Of a DNA stretch of 64,000 bases, positions 31,558 to 42,368 are shown one piece after another. The stretch's first letter is position 1. Each line of letters begins with the position of its first letter. Below the pieces are notes generated by a model that was not told the origin of the DNA, did not search any database, and worked only from the letters and a program-made list of their open reading frames with translations. The stretch is taken from assembly GCA_031835245.1 (NCBI GenBank), contig JAVKOQ010000012.1:322501-386500 (forward strand), written 5' to 3'. Both the position numbers and the translations under genes were made by a program. Source of the stretch: Balamuthia mandrillaris (taxonomy: Eukaryota; Discosea; Longamoebia; Balamuthiidae).

Positions 31558-34500
31558 AAAGCAAATCAGGAAAAGAGAAGCAGAAAGAGGAGATTGAAAG
31601 GAAGATAAGGATGATGACCTGTATCTCTTCGGTTACAGGTTTTCTCCAGCCAGCAGTAGGTTCTGATGGGTCCTCTCTTGCCCAATTTCGAAGACAACAT
31701 ACGCTTATGTAGTCTGTTATATTAAAACTAAGATACTGTCTTTCTTCTCTCTTATTGTTCTTCCGTGTCTTCGTTATTTTCTTTGTGTCTTCTTCGTTTT
31801 CTTTGTGTTTTCCGTCATCGTCATATGCTTCCGCTTCTTCAGCTTTATCTTGTTCATCATACTCTTCCTCGTCGTCTTCTTCATCTGAAAAATTTACCAT
31901 TCGCTGTTGACTCAATGCTGCAAGAAGACCATCTCGCAACAATTTGGCACTTTCTTGCATCGTTTTATGTTGTCTTTTGTTGGTGAGTTTTGTGGCTTTT
32001 GTTCCATAGTAATGCAGAGGCAATATTAAGAAGAAGCGAAAAGTTTCTCGGCTGAGAATGGCACGCATGATTCGGTCTATCAACCGTTCCAATATTTGAT
32101 GTTGTTGTCCGACTGACAATAACTAAGAGAGAGAGAGAGAGAGAGAGTGAGAGCAAAACAACTCAGGGGTTAGTAAAGAATATAAAAATATAACATAAAG
32201 AAGAACGTACAGTGGCGTTTTCCATATAAATAAAATGTTGCGCATCATCGATGGCACTGAGATAAGCACTGTACAGAGAAGTTTCCACTCGGGTAGCTCC
32301 AGTCTTTGGCGATATGCTGCGCACGATTTGACACACACACGTCTTTCGTGGTCTTTCTCCTTCATTTGTGTAATAATCGTTTCTTGTCCTGCTTTTTCTT
32401 CTAGAGGCGCTGTTGTAGTTTTTCTTTTGGTTTGCTGCTTCGCTTCGCTCTGTTCGTGAGAGATGAAGAAAAGCAGGAGTGCTTTCCTCCATTTCATGCA
32501 AAAAGTTTGTTGCTCGATGTTCCATTTCTTTTGCAAAGTTCTTCCATTTCACTTTGTTGGTGAGTTTTTCCGCAGGTGGTGAAGCACCAAAACGAAATGT
32601 TTCCTCAAAGACGTTTCGACGAGAAAACAGAGGCGGTGGTTCTTCTTTGGGATATTTACAAGAAGGATAAGAAGATGACGATGAAGATGAGGATGATAGC
32701 TTGGAAGCAAAAATGCGATGGTGGTTCCATCGTTGGATAAAGTTACTGGTAACATCGTTGGCAGCTAGCCCGTCTATTCTTACCATTATCCCATGCCTTT
32801 AGGATTAAACAAGGAATAAGAAGACAAATCAGAAGAAAGAGTAAAAAAAAGAATGGGGAATGAGAAAAGAGAGAATGGATGAGAGCGGAGGAGAAAGAAG
32901 AAAGAAACTAAAAGCACTAACCAAGGCATGCGAGGATATTTTGTCCTGTCAATAACATCTTCAAAGGGCAACTGCGCGCTCTTAGGTTTGGCAAGCCGAG
33001 GGTTCATATAATCTTTACCGGGCCAATGCATGCTCAAATGGCATTCATCAATTAGAGTGTAATGGCTTGGATCGTCCCATCGACCGAATGCAAGGTCGAT
33101 GTTACCCAGATACGCTAACTTCTGGTCAATCACTACTATCCGTTGGTTGTGACCTGAATTTTGTAGTGCAAGTATTAAAAGAAATAAAGCGCAGAAAGAG
33201 GAAGAGGGAGGGAGGGAGTGAGAAAGAGAGAGCAACAACCTTCAGAGGAACGAGGAGCATGGCACACAGCATATATATTTGGATGCAACTCGTTCAAAAT
33301 AGTGGTTGTGGTCTGGTTGTCCAATCCGCTGCGATCCCACAACAATACATATATCTTCACACCACGCTCAGCCACGGTTCGTAACAATCGGTCCAATCGA
33401 TAACTCTTCAGCGCTTCTTCATCGCTTACTTCGTTCGTTTCGTTTTTTGAACGTGCTTTTGTTGGAGATGAAGCAGGCCGCCGCAATGGAGGTCTCTTGA
33501 GAAAGATGAATGGGCTAAGGAACTTCCCAGTTATGAAAACCTCTGAACGGGCGGACAGAATGCTGTCAGCGATGGCTGCCATCGCAGCTTTGCCGCAAAT
33601 GTACCAACGAGCATCAATCTTTGATCGCGGTGGAGCGAATGACTCGAAGCGATTACCCAATTTTTCTTTTAGGGATTCCCACAGAAAGCAAACAAAAGAT
33701 AAGGATGAAAAAGTGAGTCAAACATTGAAGCAGAGGCTGAAGGAGTTCGAACCATAAGTATACTTCATGAGCACCGTCATCCAAGATTGCATCTCGCAGA
33801 GTTGTTGGGCTCGGAACAGGACTTCTGCTGTTGGAGTTTTCAAACGGAAAACAAACGTTTCAGCATTCTCCACGGTGATGCCGCAATCGTCCAAAAAGTA
33901 TACTTTTCTTTCTTGTTTATCCTGTCCAGTTGGGTTTGTTGAATAGAATTTAACTTTACGTCAATAGAAAGAAATGTCTAGAAGCCAACGAGAAGAGAGA
34001 GAGAGAGAGAGAGAGAGAGCAAGAGAGCGAGAGAGCAAATATGAATATACAAACTACAGAGAGATAATCACCAACCTTTTTGTGCTTATAAATACGGAGA
34101 CAGCCTCCTTTCAGTACGCACCATCGCTTCTTCCACGAACGAAGGTGCACGTTCATTTTCTTAGCGCTTTTCTTCAAGAGATAACCTTCCAACTCATATA
34201 CATGATCTTGCAGCTATGTTTATACCTCCATTTAGTTAAACATGAGGACAAACGATAGAAGAATAAAAGAAAAAGAGAAGAGGAGAGAGAGAGAGAGAGA
34301 GAGACAAACCAGTTTAAGCGGCCGCAAAACTACAGAAACAATGACATCCACAATACCAAAAATATTTAGCAGCTGAGGATATTTTTCTGTCTTTTGGCAG
34401 TACTGAGCAAAAGTGAGTGCTTCCACTGCCACTTCCCTTTGTTCTTGCTGCTTTCTCCTTAGGTGCTTCCTTTTCTGTTCTTCTGTCACTTCTTTAAGTC

Positions 34501-37117
34501 GCTGCAACAATTTATCTTTTGCATTTGCTATTGTTGATGCTTCTGCTTTGTTTGCGGTGCCCACTTTTTCGTTTTCATCTTTTAGTGACTTTGAAGAATT
34601 CCGTTTTCTTTCGTGGACTCTGTCTTTTCGAAGATAGGTAAAAGAAATGCTCTCATCATCATCGCTTTTGCTGCGTTTCTCCTTCAGTTCCTTTTCTTTC
34701 ACTCCTTCTGTCAGAGAAGAGGCAGAAGAAGAAGACGAATGAGGTATAGGAAGAGTGAAGAGACGGTTCACGAACGAATGTGAAATTTTGTTGTGTCCTG
34801 TCGCAAGTTCGATCGGAGAAGATGAGGAGGGCGGTAAGTCATTCTGTTGGTTTTGTTGCTTCTTCTTTTTCTTTAACGTGAACGAAGAATGAAAGCTGCG
34901 ACAGAGAGAAGGTCCTAGTCGAATTTCATCTGGAATGGCAGCAGCAGCAGCTTTGATGGCAGCAACTATTTCTTTAACTTTGTCCTTCTCAATAAAACCT
35001 TTCGCCGCGTGATCCCAAAAACAAAAACTTACTGCCCATTAAAAAAAAAAAGGAAAAGTGAAGGTGAGTAGAATGTTACGAGGAGGAGAACCTAGCGAAA
35101 TACCTATTTGCATTTCTTCCTTAGTACCTCTAGCGATTGCGGAAATAGTCCTCAGTGACTCTAATAACGTGAACGAAATAATTTAAAGTTATGAGAGGAA
35201 GAACAAGAAAAGCGGGGTCCATCAATAGATTGAAGGAGTAGGCGGTGGAAGAACAAATGGAAAATGGCATGGTCCATCGCTTAGAGAAAGCAAACCTTCA
35301 AAGCTAACGGACTTGGGGTCGCTCTTGACCATGGTGTTCCAAATGCATTCTACAAGTATGGGAGGAAACCAGTGCCAAACGGTGTAGAGCAAGGGGAGGG
35401 TGAGTCTGTTGTCCTTACCAGCTCTTGTTTGAAAGTGTGTTTGTAACACTTTGACCTCTGCCTCAGTAACTGTAGAATGAAAATTGAAACAAGAAATGGG
35501 TTCAACAGAAAGAAAGAAAAAAACGGAGGGGAACAGGCGAGAGAGCAGAGAGGAGAGAGCAGAGAGGAGAGAGGAGAGAAGAGAGAGGAGAGAGCAGAGT
35601 GTACATTTAGGAGTAGTAAGGAAACTGAGGTATGCATCCTTGTGTGCCTTTGTATGCAAATGGTGATACGGAAGCGAAACCAGAGCTCCATGGGTTGCAG
35701 CACTCGGAGATGGCAATCCTCCACTACTTCCACTTGTGCTGCCACTTTCACTTCGACCCCTACGTCGAGGGCTCAGTGCACGGATTCCTTTTAAAGAAGA
35801 AGAAATTGAAGAAGAGGGAGAAGGTGTTCTTCTTCTTCGTCTTCTATGTTTGCTTCTTGTCGAATGAGAATCGGGAGAATGTGAGGAAATAGGAAGCTGA
35901 AGAAAAGTGGGAAGTGACAAAGTTGGTGTTGGGCGATGAAGAGCAGTAGTTGGAGGAGCAGAAGCATACGAAGAGGTAAGTTCTATAGCAGGAACTGTGA
36001 TAGTGGCTGACCTCTTTCGAGTTTGTCGTTTTGCAGTGGAAGGAGTGTCATTCGCAGCTTCACTGTCGCTTTTGCTTTCTTTTGCTGTTTCGTTTTCTTT
36101 CGTTTCTGCTTCGGTTCCTGATTCTTGTGTTTCCTCTTTTTCTCTCTCTCTTGCTTTTTCGTTTTCTCCTTCAGGTAATATTTTGGTGAGCAACAGCTGT
36201 CCCTTTGCTCTTCGAAGAACAGCGGGACTGGAAACTTGCCTTTGTAATCGTTTCCTTCCTTCTGTCACAAAATATTCTTCGTCTTCGTGTTCTTCCTCCT
36301 CACTCTCTTCGATGTGCTCCTCTTCTGTCGTTCCTTCATCTTTGCTTCCTTCAGTCGTTTCTTCAGTTTTGCTTTCTGCTTCTTCTTTGTCATCGTCGTT
36401 GCTTTCATCGTTTTCTCCGTCCGTAGAGGAACAAAGCGAAGAAGAGAGAGCAGAGGTGACGGTCGGTGACAGAGCAAACGAAGAGGTGGTAGCAGAGTTT
36501 GTGGTGGTGTGCAACGTGGAAGAAGGATCAGAAGCAGCCGATGAAGAAGCGAGCCGCAACAACAACGAGGAAGAAGGCGTGTAATACGTGGTTGCGGAGT
36601 CCCTCATTTCCATCAGTTCCTCTTCTTCTTCTTCCTTTTCTTCTTCTTTTTCTTCACTCTCTTTCTTCTTTGGCGTCCTCCTCTTCTTCTGCTTCTTCTT
36701 CTCCTGTTGTGTGGAACTGTGTCTGTTGTTGCTGTTGAAAGGTTCGAGAAAACCACGTCTCAACAGGACGGAGCCGAGCCGACGCGCCTCCTCCCTGTGG
36801 CTCACCTCTTGGTAGGCCTCCAGCCAGTCCACGCACTGTTTCCCACTGAGCAAAAGCCTGGTAGGGGCACCACCACTGCCGCTTGCCATGTTAGGGCCTT
36901 GCTCTTCATCTGTAGCCGCTTCCTCCTCCAAACAGGCCGCCACGAGGTTTTCTGCTACTTTGTGTTCTTGGTCTTCTTCTTCATCTCTTTGTCCTCCTCT
37001 TGTTTCTATGAGTGTAGAAGAAGCTACAAATGCCTTCTTGTTCTTCTCCTTTTCTGTTTCTTCCTCCTCCTCCTCCTCCTCCTCCTCCGAGTCTGCTACA
37101 GAATGAGAGGAACCCAT
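30422..37117 (-). CDS. DEP/EF-hand/PH phospholipase D-family protein, degenerate HKD motifs
   Basis: Twelve exons on the minus strand (37117-35605, 35469-35296, 35160-35104, 35031-34310, 34213-34072, 33953-33753, 33665-33240, 33153-32922, 32796-32211, 32122-31619, 31473-31403, 31319-30422); phases sum exactly to 1841 aa. MGSSHSVAD at the start fits N-myristoylation. A DEP-like motif (SGKQCVDWLEAYQEVSHREEARRLG is split here only by description) lies near residue 110. Acidic and Ser-rich linkers follow. An EF-hand pair of calcineurin-B/TLDc type includes FCFWDHAAKGFIEKDKV. A PH domain starts at ELEGYLLKKSAKK. The PLD catalytic region contains NRFESFAPPR, GNIDLAFGRWDD and IIGSANIS. The first HKD reads HNQRIVVID (usual HHxKxxxxD) and the second HSNLMIVD (usual HSKxxxxD), so one His and both Lys are replaced. 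The tail is strongly acidic. Confidence 0.85.
31505..31556. repeat. (GA)n microsatellite in PLD-family gene intron
   Basis: Dinucleotide run in the intron between the exons ending at 31619 and starting at 31473; shorter runs of the same type occur at 32125-32148, 33993-34018 and 34283-34304 in other introns of the gene. Confidence 0.88.
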
Positions 37118-37503
37118 CGCTCTGCTTTCTCTCTCCTTTTCTTTTCTTTTCTTTTGTTGACGTGATCTGTGATAATCGGTGATCGTAGAAAAATAAACCA
37201 ATGGAAAATCAAAAATTTTATGCCGACAAATTCATTAATATTGATTCTTGTCGACTCTGGAAGGAATGAAAAAAAGGAATGAAGAAGAACAGACCTGTTC
37301 TTCTCACCGGGCACACATATGGTTTGTTGAACCAAAAGTTTGACGTCCTTCGAGGAGCGAAGAGAAATAAAATGGCAGCAGAACAATTTTGTAAAGTTTT
37401 TTTTCATGTTTTAAAAAAAATAAATAAATAAAGAACAGCTTAAACTATGCACAAATAAGAAATAATAATAAAAAAAGAATGACACTTGAGGCAGCGGAGC
37501 GGT
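37118..37503. other. Intergenic, PLD-family promoter and Ras 3' side
   Basis: 386 bp. It contains TTGTCGACTC near 37249 and TGCCGACAA near 37221, upstream of the PLD-family start, and an A/T-rich stretch at 37410-37480 that probably holds the Ras polyadenylation region. No further gene is seen. Confidence 0.6.
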
Positions 37504-38064
37504 TTAGAAAAGAGAGCATCCCCTCTTCTTCTTCTTCCTGACCATCTCCTCCTCCCCCTTGAATGACTTTCTGATCTCCCTCACCAGCTGGAAGAAGCAG
37601 TCCTCCACGTTGACCCTGGTCTTGGCGCTCGTCTCCAGGAAGGGGCAGGCGAAGCTCTTGGCCAGGTCGGCGCCCTCGCTGGTGGCCACCTGCCGCTGCT
37701 GCTCCAGGTCGCTCTTGTTGCCGACCAGCACCATGGGCACGTTGTCCTCGTCCTTCACCCTCAGTATCTGCTCACGGAAGGAAATGATCTCCTCGAAGCT
37801 GGTCCGGGAGTTGATGGCGTAGACGCAGAGGAAGCCCTGCCCGGTGCGCATGTACTGGTCCCTCATGGCCGAGTACTCCTCCTGCCCGGCCGTGTCCAGA
37901 ATGTCCAGCAGGCAGACCTCCCCGTCCACGTTGACCTGCTTGCGGTAGGAGTCCTCGATGGTGGGGTCGTACTCGTCGATGAAGTGGTTCTGGATGAGCT
38001 GGATGGTGAGGGCGGACTTGCCCACGCCGCCACCGCCTACCACTACCAGCTTGTACTCGGTCAT
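37504..38064 (-). CDS. ras: Ras small GTPase
   Basis: Intronless, 186 aa. The P-loop is GGGGVGKSA, switch I is YDPTIEDSY (the Ras effector sequence), switch II is [19 protein letters not shown], and the base motifs are NKSD and TSAK. The C-terminus is Lys-rich (RKKKKRG) and ends in the CaaX box CSLF; a terminal Phe favours geranylgeranylation or dual prenylation. The P-loop has Gly in place of the Ala of human Ras position 11, as in Dictyostelium-type Ras, so it is not an activating change. It acts as a membrane switch in growth, macropinocytosis and motility signalling (family knowledge). The gene is markedly GC-rich and intronless, unlike most neighbours. Confidence 0.97.
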   Translation of the reverse strand: MTEYKLVVVGGGGVGKSALTIQLIQNHFIDEYDPTIEDSYRKQVNVDGEVCLLDILDTAGQEEYSAMRDQYMRTGQGFLCVYAINSRTSFEEIISFREQILRVKDEDNVPMVLVGNKSDLEQQRQVATSEGADLAKSFACPFLETSAKTRVNVEDCFFQLVREIRKSFKGEEEMVRKKKKRGCSLF

Positions 38065-38535
38065 TATGATTTTTCTGTTGTTGTTTTTTGTTGTTGTTGT
38101 TGTGGTTGTTGGTTTGTTTTCTGTTCGTTGTATGTTTTTTTAAAATTGGGTTATGGCTATTTAAGGAGAGGAGCTATAAATAAGTTGGAAGGAGATTGGT
38201 GGTTATTTTTAGAAATGAAATGAATTAATTTAACAACAAAGAATAGATTTGACTCTCTTATTTTGGACCTGTCGGTTCGTGTTATTTTTTTTTTCTTTTT
38301 GGCAAACAGCATGTGTGTAGTAAACCCTGGTTGTTGTCCCTGCCACCTTACGCACAAACGCGCTGCACCAGAGGACTTGGAGTGCAGCGTGAAAAGAAGG
38401 ATGTGAGAGGACAGACGATGGCATAGAATTTTCTTAAAAAAATACAAGAAATAGAAGGAATAGAACAAATAGGAATGTATTCTTGCAAGATTAAACAGCG
38501 TAACTTCGTGATCCCACATAAGCAGAACCAAATAT
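38065..38535. other. Intergenic, Ras upstream region
   Basis: 471 bp between the Ras start and the stop of the second F-box gene. It holds TTG repeats at 38085-38115 (probable 5' UTR) and otherwise no recognisable feature. Confidence 0.6.
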
Positions 38536-39711
38536 CTAATATTGTTCCTCTTCTCTATTTTGAAAAGAGTACGTGGACCATATCAAGTTGTCAGGAAGAG
38601 GGCAGCCATTGCTGTACGCCCATTCCACAACCTCAAAGTTCTTGTACCGATCCGCCCAAGTGCATGTCTCCTTGTCCCAAGGGCACCCATTGGCACGCAA
38701 CCACTTGAGAATCTCCAAGTGGCCTCCCTTGGCTGCTGCCTCGCAGGTCTTCGGTCCCCAAGGACATCCGTTCTCATGCGCCCATTGCAGCACGTCCAGA
38801 TAACCCCGCTCTGCTGCCGCAATGCAAGTCTCCTCGTTCCAAGGGCATCCTTTCTCCCGAAGCCACTTCAAGACCTCCAGCTGCCCGTTGGCCGCTGCGC
38901 AGAAGCACACTTTGGCATCCCAAGGACACCCATTCTCCCTGGCCCACTCCAACTGCTCCACTTTGCCAGCGGCAGCTGCAGCGGTGCAGGTGGAGCTGTT
39001 CCAAGGACAACCGCGTTCCCTCAGCCACTTCAGCACCTCCACGTTGGCCGCCGAGGCACAGGTGTACACGTCCCAGGGGCAGCCGTTCTCATGGAGGAAC
39101 TCAAACAAGTGCATCTGGCCTTTGCTTGCTGCGTCTGTAAAGGTGTTGGCCTTCCAAGGACAACCGTTCTCATGGAGATAGCGCAGGACGTCCAGGTGGC
39201 CGTAGAGAGCTGCCCATTGGCAAGTGTATTCATTCCACGAGTGTCCTTGCTCTCGTACCCACTTCAGCACTTCCAACTGACCACCCATGGCTGCTTTGTC
39301 GCACAGGTTCATGTATTGGTGGTTGCAGCCGTTCTGTATCACCCACTTCAGCACCTCTAAATGGCCGAATTCAGCAGCAGCTCCGCAGGTGTAACTGTCC
39401 CAAGGGCATCCGTTCTCTCTGGCCCATTTCAGCACTTCCAACTGACCATGTTGGGCGGCGAGCGTGCAGGTCCGACTGGTCATCTGGTAACCAGCCTGGT
39501 TGACGGCCCACCGCAAGAGCTCCAGGCTGGCACAGACGGTTTTGGCTCGGAGGGTCTGGCGAAGTTCTTTGGGAGAGCACTGGAACCAACGGCGGCAGGT
39601 CCTTGCCGCAATGCCCACCATGCCATCGGGCAGCATGCCCAAGGTGTAGGATAACAGCTCGGTCGGAAGGAGGGTTTCGATAAGACTGGGTTGTGTGCTC
39701 ACCTCTGCCAT
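38536..39711 (-). CDS. F-box protein with NGCPWD repeats (paralogue 2)
   Basis: Intronless, 391 aa. An F-box-like start (ETLLPTELLSYTLGMLPDG ... RTCRRWFQCSPKELRQ) is followed by about ten well-kept units of about 28-33 residues with the core ENGCPWD-TC-AAA-GHLEVLKW. The units are ankyrin-like helical pairs. The F-box sequence and the CSPK-R segment after it are shared with the protein at 10016-11374, so the two are paralogues. The likely role is a substrate receptor of an SCF ubiquitin ligase (inference). The repeats here are more regular than in paralogue 1, suggesting recent homogenisation. Confidence 0.9.
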   Translation of the reverse strand: MAEVSTQPSLIETLLPTELLSYTLGMLPDGMVGIAARTCRRWFQCSPKELRQTLRAKTVCASLELLRWAVNQAGYQMTSRTCTLAAQHGQLEVLKWARENGCPWDSYTCGAAAEFGHLEVLKWVIQNGCNHQYMNLCDKAAMGGQLEVLKWVREQGHSWNEYTCQWAALYGHLDVLRYLHENGCPWKANTFTDAASKGQMHLFEFLHENGCPWDVYTCASAANVEVLKWLRERGCPWNSSTCTAAAAAGKVEQLEWARENGCPWDAKVCFCAAANGQLEVLKWLREKGCPWNEETCIAAAERGYLDVLQWAHENGCPWGPKTCEAAAKGGHLEILKWLRANGCPWDKETCTWADRYKNFEVVEWAYSNGCPLPDNLIWSTYSFQNREEEQY

Positions 39712-40224
39712 GTTATCTGTTGTGTTGGCTTCTGCCTTTGTCTCTCTCCTTTCGGTCTCCGACCTTTTCCCCTTTTTCTGTTTTTTTAAATGACCGACCG
39801 CAGATTAAAAGTATTAATGATAGTGCGGTTAATGTGTCTCTGCTTCAAGTTACTCTTTCACGGGACATCATGGACGTTTTGCTCCGGGCTCCAATTGTCT
39901 TGTAATGCACCGTTGCCGAATGCGTTATCCCAAGCGCAGAAAAACGAAGTAAAGAAGAAGCAAAATAACAACTCAGAACGAAAGAAAAGGCGAAGACGAA
40001 AGCAAAGGAAGGACAAAGCAACAGCACAGAAGGACAGAGAACAAGTGCGAGAGTGATGCATCACCTCCTTTTCGTTTTCGCGTCGACAACAAATTTACGT
40101 TTTCCATGTCGACACAGTATATCGTCGACACATAATTTTATCTGTGACATCACCATCTTCCTGGAATTTGTCGACACCCAGCAAACAAAAAAAAAAATGA
40201 GCAAAAAAGAGTAGCGAAGAAGCA
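39712..40224. promoter_or_regulatory. Divergent promoter with cluster of TGTCGACA sites
   Basis: 513 bp between the F-box gene and the MTP18 homologue. Four GTCGACA-containing sites lie within 96 bp: 40082-40088, 40107-40114, 40123-40130 and 40169-40176; two of them are perfect TGTCGACA palindromes. The last is 49 bp before the ATG at 40225. This is the densest cluster in the window. Confidence 0.5.
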
Positions 40225-41022
40225 ATGTCCGCCGACGACGAAGGAGCCCCAACGACGGTCGAAGAACAGAAGCCAGACCTTCCACCCGACGAGCTGGAGG
40301 AGGGTCCACTCCGCTACCTTGGCTTTGCGGCTCGCGTGGGACGCGTGTTGAGCCCCTACGCCAGATACACCGCCTACTCGAGCGACTTTGGGGAGGCCTT
40401 TCGCCCGGTGGTTCATCGGCGCGTGGTGCACGCTGCCTATGGCTTGACTTATGCTTATTGCATCTCTGATGTCGCTTTGCAAACCTACAGGTGAAAAACA
40501 TTTTCTCTCTCTCTCTTTGCTTGTCTTTTATTTCCTGTTTGATGTCTTGTCGCTTCTTTCATCTCTTTTTTTTTTCTCACCTGTTTTTATTTTGTTCTTT
40601 TCTAGAGCGCACAAAGCAGGTTTTCCTAGAAATGAAGTCTATAGGACGTTGGTCTATACCACCACGTTTCAGGGCCTAGCCTCTGTTCTCCTTCCTGCTA
40701 TTGCGGTTCACCAAACAGGTACTCATTGGTGTCAGCATGATTTCTTCTCTCTTTCTCGTTCATTTGTAAAAATATAACTGTTCTCGTTTGTCATATAACA
40801 GTCCATTTGTCCGCACACCTGTTCAAGAGAGCCAAGAGTCCTCGTATCGCGAGATTCGGCCCAACAGCGGCTGGCTTGGCTTTGATTCCTTTCTTGCCCA
40901 CTCTTCTGGATCATCCGGCTGAACATGTTATCAACTTGGTCTTCCAGAAAGTGTGGCCTTCAGAGCATCACCACCATCACCACCATGCGGAGCAACAAGA
41001 GCAAGATAAAAAGACTCAATGA
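40225..41022 (+). CDS. MTFP1: Mitochondrial fission process protein 1 (MTP18) homologue
   Basis: Three exons (40225-40490, 40606-40718, 40802-41022), 199 aa. The family core is visible: RYLGFAARVGRVLSPYARY, YTSD-like YSSDFGEAFRPVV, RVVHAAYGLTYAYCISDV, then HKAGFPRNEVYRTLVYTTTFQGLASVLLPA and LPFLPTLLDHPAEHVI-like IPFLPTLLDHPAEHVINL. MTP18 is an inner mitochondrial membrane protein needed for fission and linked to respiration efficiency. The hydrophobic helices fit. The tail carries seven consecutive His (codons CAT/CAC) followed by Glu/Gln/Lys, an unusual natural oligo-His tract. Confidence 0.9.
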
Positions 41023-41158
41023 CAGGGTTTAAAACAGTATTTTGCTTTCTTGTTGAATCGTGTCTTGTTTGGTATTTCTTTCTTTCTTGTCGTTTCTTTC
41101 TTTCGTTTCTCTCCTTCTGTCATAAAGACCATAGAAGAGAACCAAATTTAGTTGTGCT

Positions 41159-42100
41159 TTAAAAGTTTGGATCTTTGCACTGATCATATCTGGTTTGTTC
41201 CTCCGTATAGTAATACGGACCCGTCTTGGAGATACACTTGCCTCCACCCGAGGGACCCGAGTGTGGGCAATGCCTCTCTGCCGACAACGGGCTGATCCGT
41301 TGCAACGCCAAATGCAACGTCCGGCAGGAAGTCGTGTTGCGATCGTTGTGATAGAAGCCGCCATAGGGCAGGGCCGACATGAACTCCATGCAGCTCTCAA
41401 AGGACTCGAACTGGGCGTTGGCGCCGGTGCACTGCAGCTGCAAAGCACCACAGAGGCTCTGCCGGTGGCGAGCCAGCTGCTCCGGGTCAGTGGGGTCAAT
41501 GTCATTGATGGCCTGGTGCACAAAGTTGATCTGGCCCCCGCAGACCTTGTCTTCTTCATTGAAGAAGACCGTGCCGTGGTGCGTGAAGTTGGTGGCGATG
41601 GAGTCGGTGGCAAAGTCGAGGAACTGGAGGAGCGCCTGGTAGCTGCAGCTGTTCTGCCAGCAGGTCAAATGGGTGAACGTGACGCTGGTGACGCGACGCG
41701 ATTGCGGGATGCCTCCTTCCACCGGTCCCGCCAACCCGTAAAAGTACTCCAGGTTGGCCAGGATGCCGTGGAACTCCCCGATGGGAGGGAGCTTGATGAA
41801 GACGTCCTCGGAGAAGAGGGTGTTGGCCACGGTGAAGTCTTGGGTCCAGAGGGCATCGTAGACGATCTCAGCGCCGGTGGGCCAGACGACGTTGCTGTAG
41901 ATGCGGCGTACGACGTCCTTTTGGCGCTCCGAGCGAACAAGGCGTTGTTTGTAGAGAGCGACGAGCGGATCCTCGTGCGATGGGCCGGAAGGAGCGGAGG
42001 GGATCATGCCTTGAAAGTTGAAGTTGATCTCCGTGTCGCTGGCCCAGGTGGCCAAGACGAAAAGGAGGAGCGTGAGCGCACACCAACGTAGGTTCTGCAT
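41159..42100 (-). CDS. Secreted NTF2/SnoaL-like Cys-rich protein
   Basis: Intronless, 313 aa, started at 42100 (MQNLRWCALTLLLFVLATWAS), which gives a clean signal peptide; a 33-residue upstream extension would spoil it. YDALWTQDFTVANTLFSEDVFIK and GEFHGILANLEYFYGL resemble the SnoaL/NTF2 fold (small cone-shaped ligand-binding proteins). The C-terminal half has paired Cys (SCMEFM, TSCRTL, HCPH, GKCISKTGP, QCKDPNF) and N-glycosylation sites, as in extracellular proteins. I do not know its ligand or reaction. The gene is GC-rich. It is divergent from INTS8, 268 bp apart. Confidence 0.78.
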   Translation of the reverse strand: MQNLRWCALTLLLFVLATWASDTEINFNFQGMIPSAPSGPSHEDPLVALYKQRLVRSERQKDVVRRIYSNVVWPTGAEIVYDALWTQDFTVANTLFSEDVFIKLPPIGEFHGILANLEYFYGLAGPVEGGIPQSRRVTSVTFTHLTCWQNSCSYQALLQFLDFATDSIATNFTHHGTVFFNEEDKVCGGQINFVHQAINDIDPTDPEQLARHRQSLCGALQLQCTGANAQFESFESCMEFMSALPYGGFYHNDRNTTSCRTLHLALQRISPLSAERHCPHSGPSGGGKCISKTGPYYYTEEQTRYDQCKDPNF

Positions 42101-42368
42101 GGTCGCTTGCTTTGTGTTGGTTGGAACGCCCCTCCTGGCAAAGTGCAGCTTCTGTTGGCGTCCCTCTCGTTCGAAACGTCGTCGTTGCTTTTCTAACAAA
42201 ACTCCGTTTGATTTTCCATTGGATCATATTATGTTAATCGAAGATCAATTCAATGAACTAGATCATATTTTATGATTTTCTATTAGCAGATCAAGATCAA
42301 CGGTTTTGTTGATCGAAAAAAAAAACAAAAAGAAAGTTTGGAAGAAGAGGAACGTGAGGGACTTCATC

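Noticed and set aside
35222-37201. 659-aa frame taken as a separate gene
   Set aside because: Its 3' part is intron; splice sites at 35605, 35469 and 35296 join it in phase to the EF-hand, PH and PLD exons.
37504-38064. Ras P-loop GGGG taken as an activating mutation
   Set aside because: Position 12 is Gly as in wild type; the extra Gly replaces Ala 11 and is normal in amoebozoan Ras.
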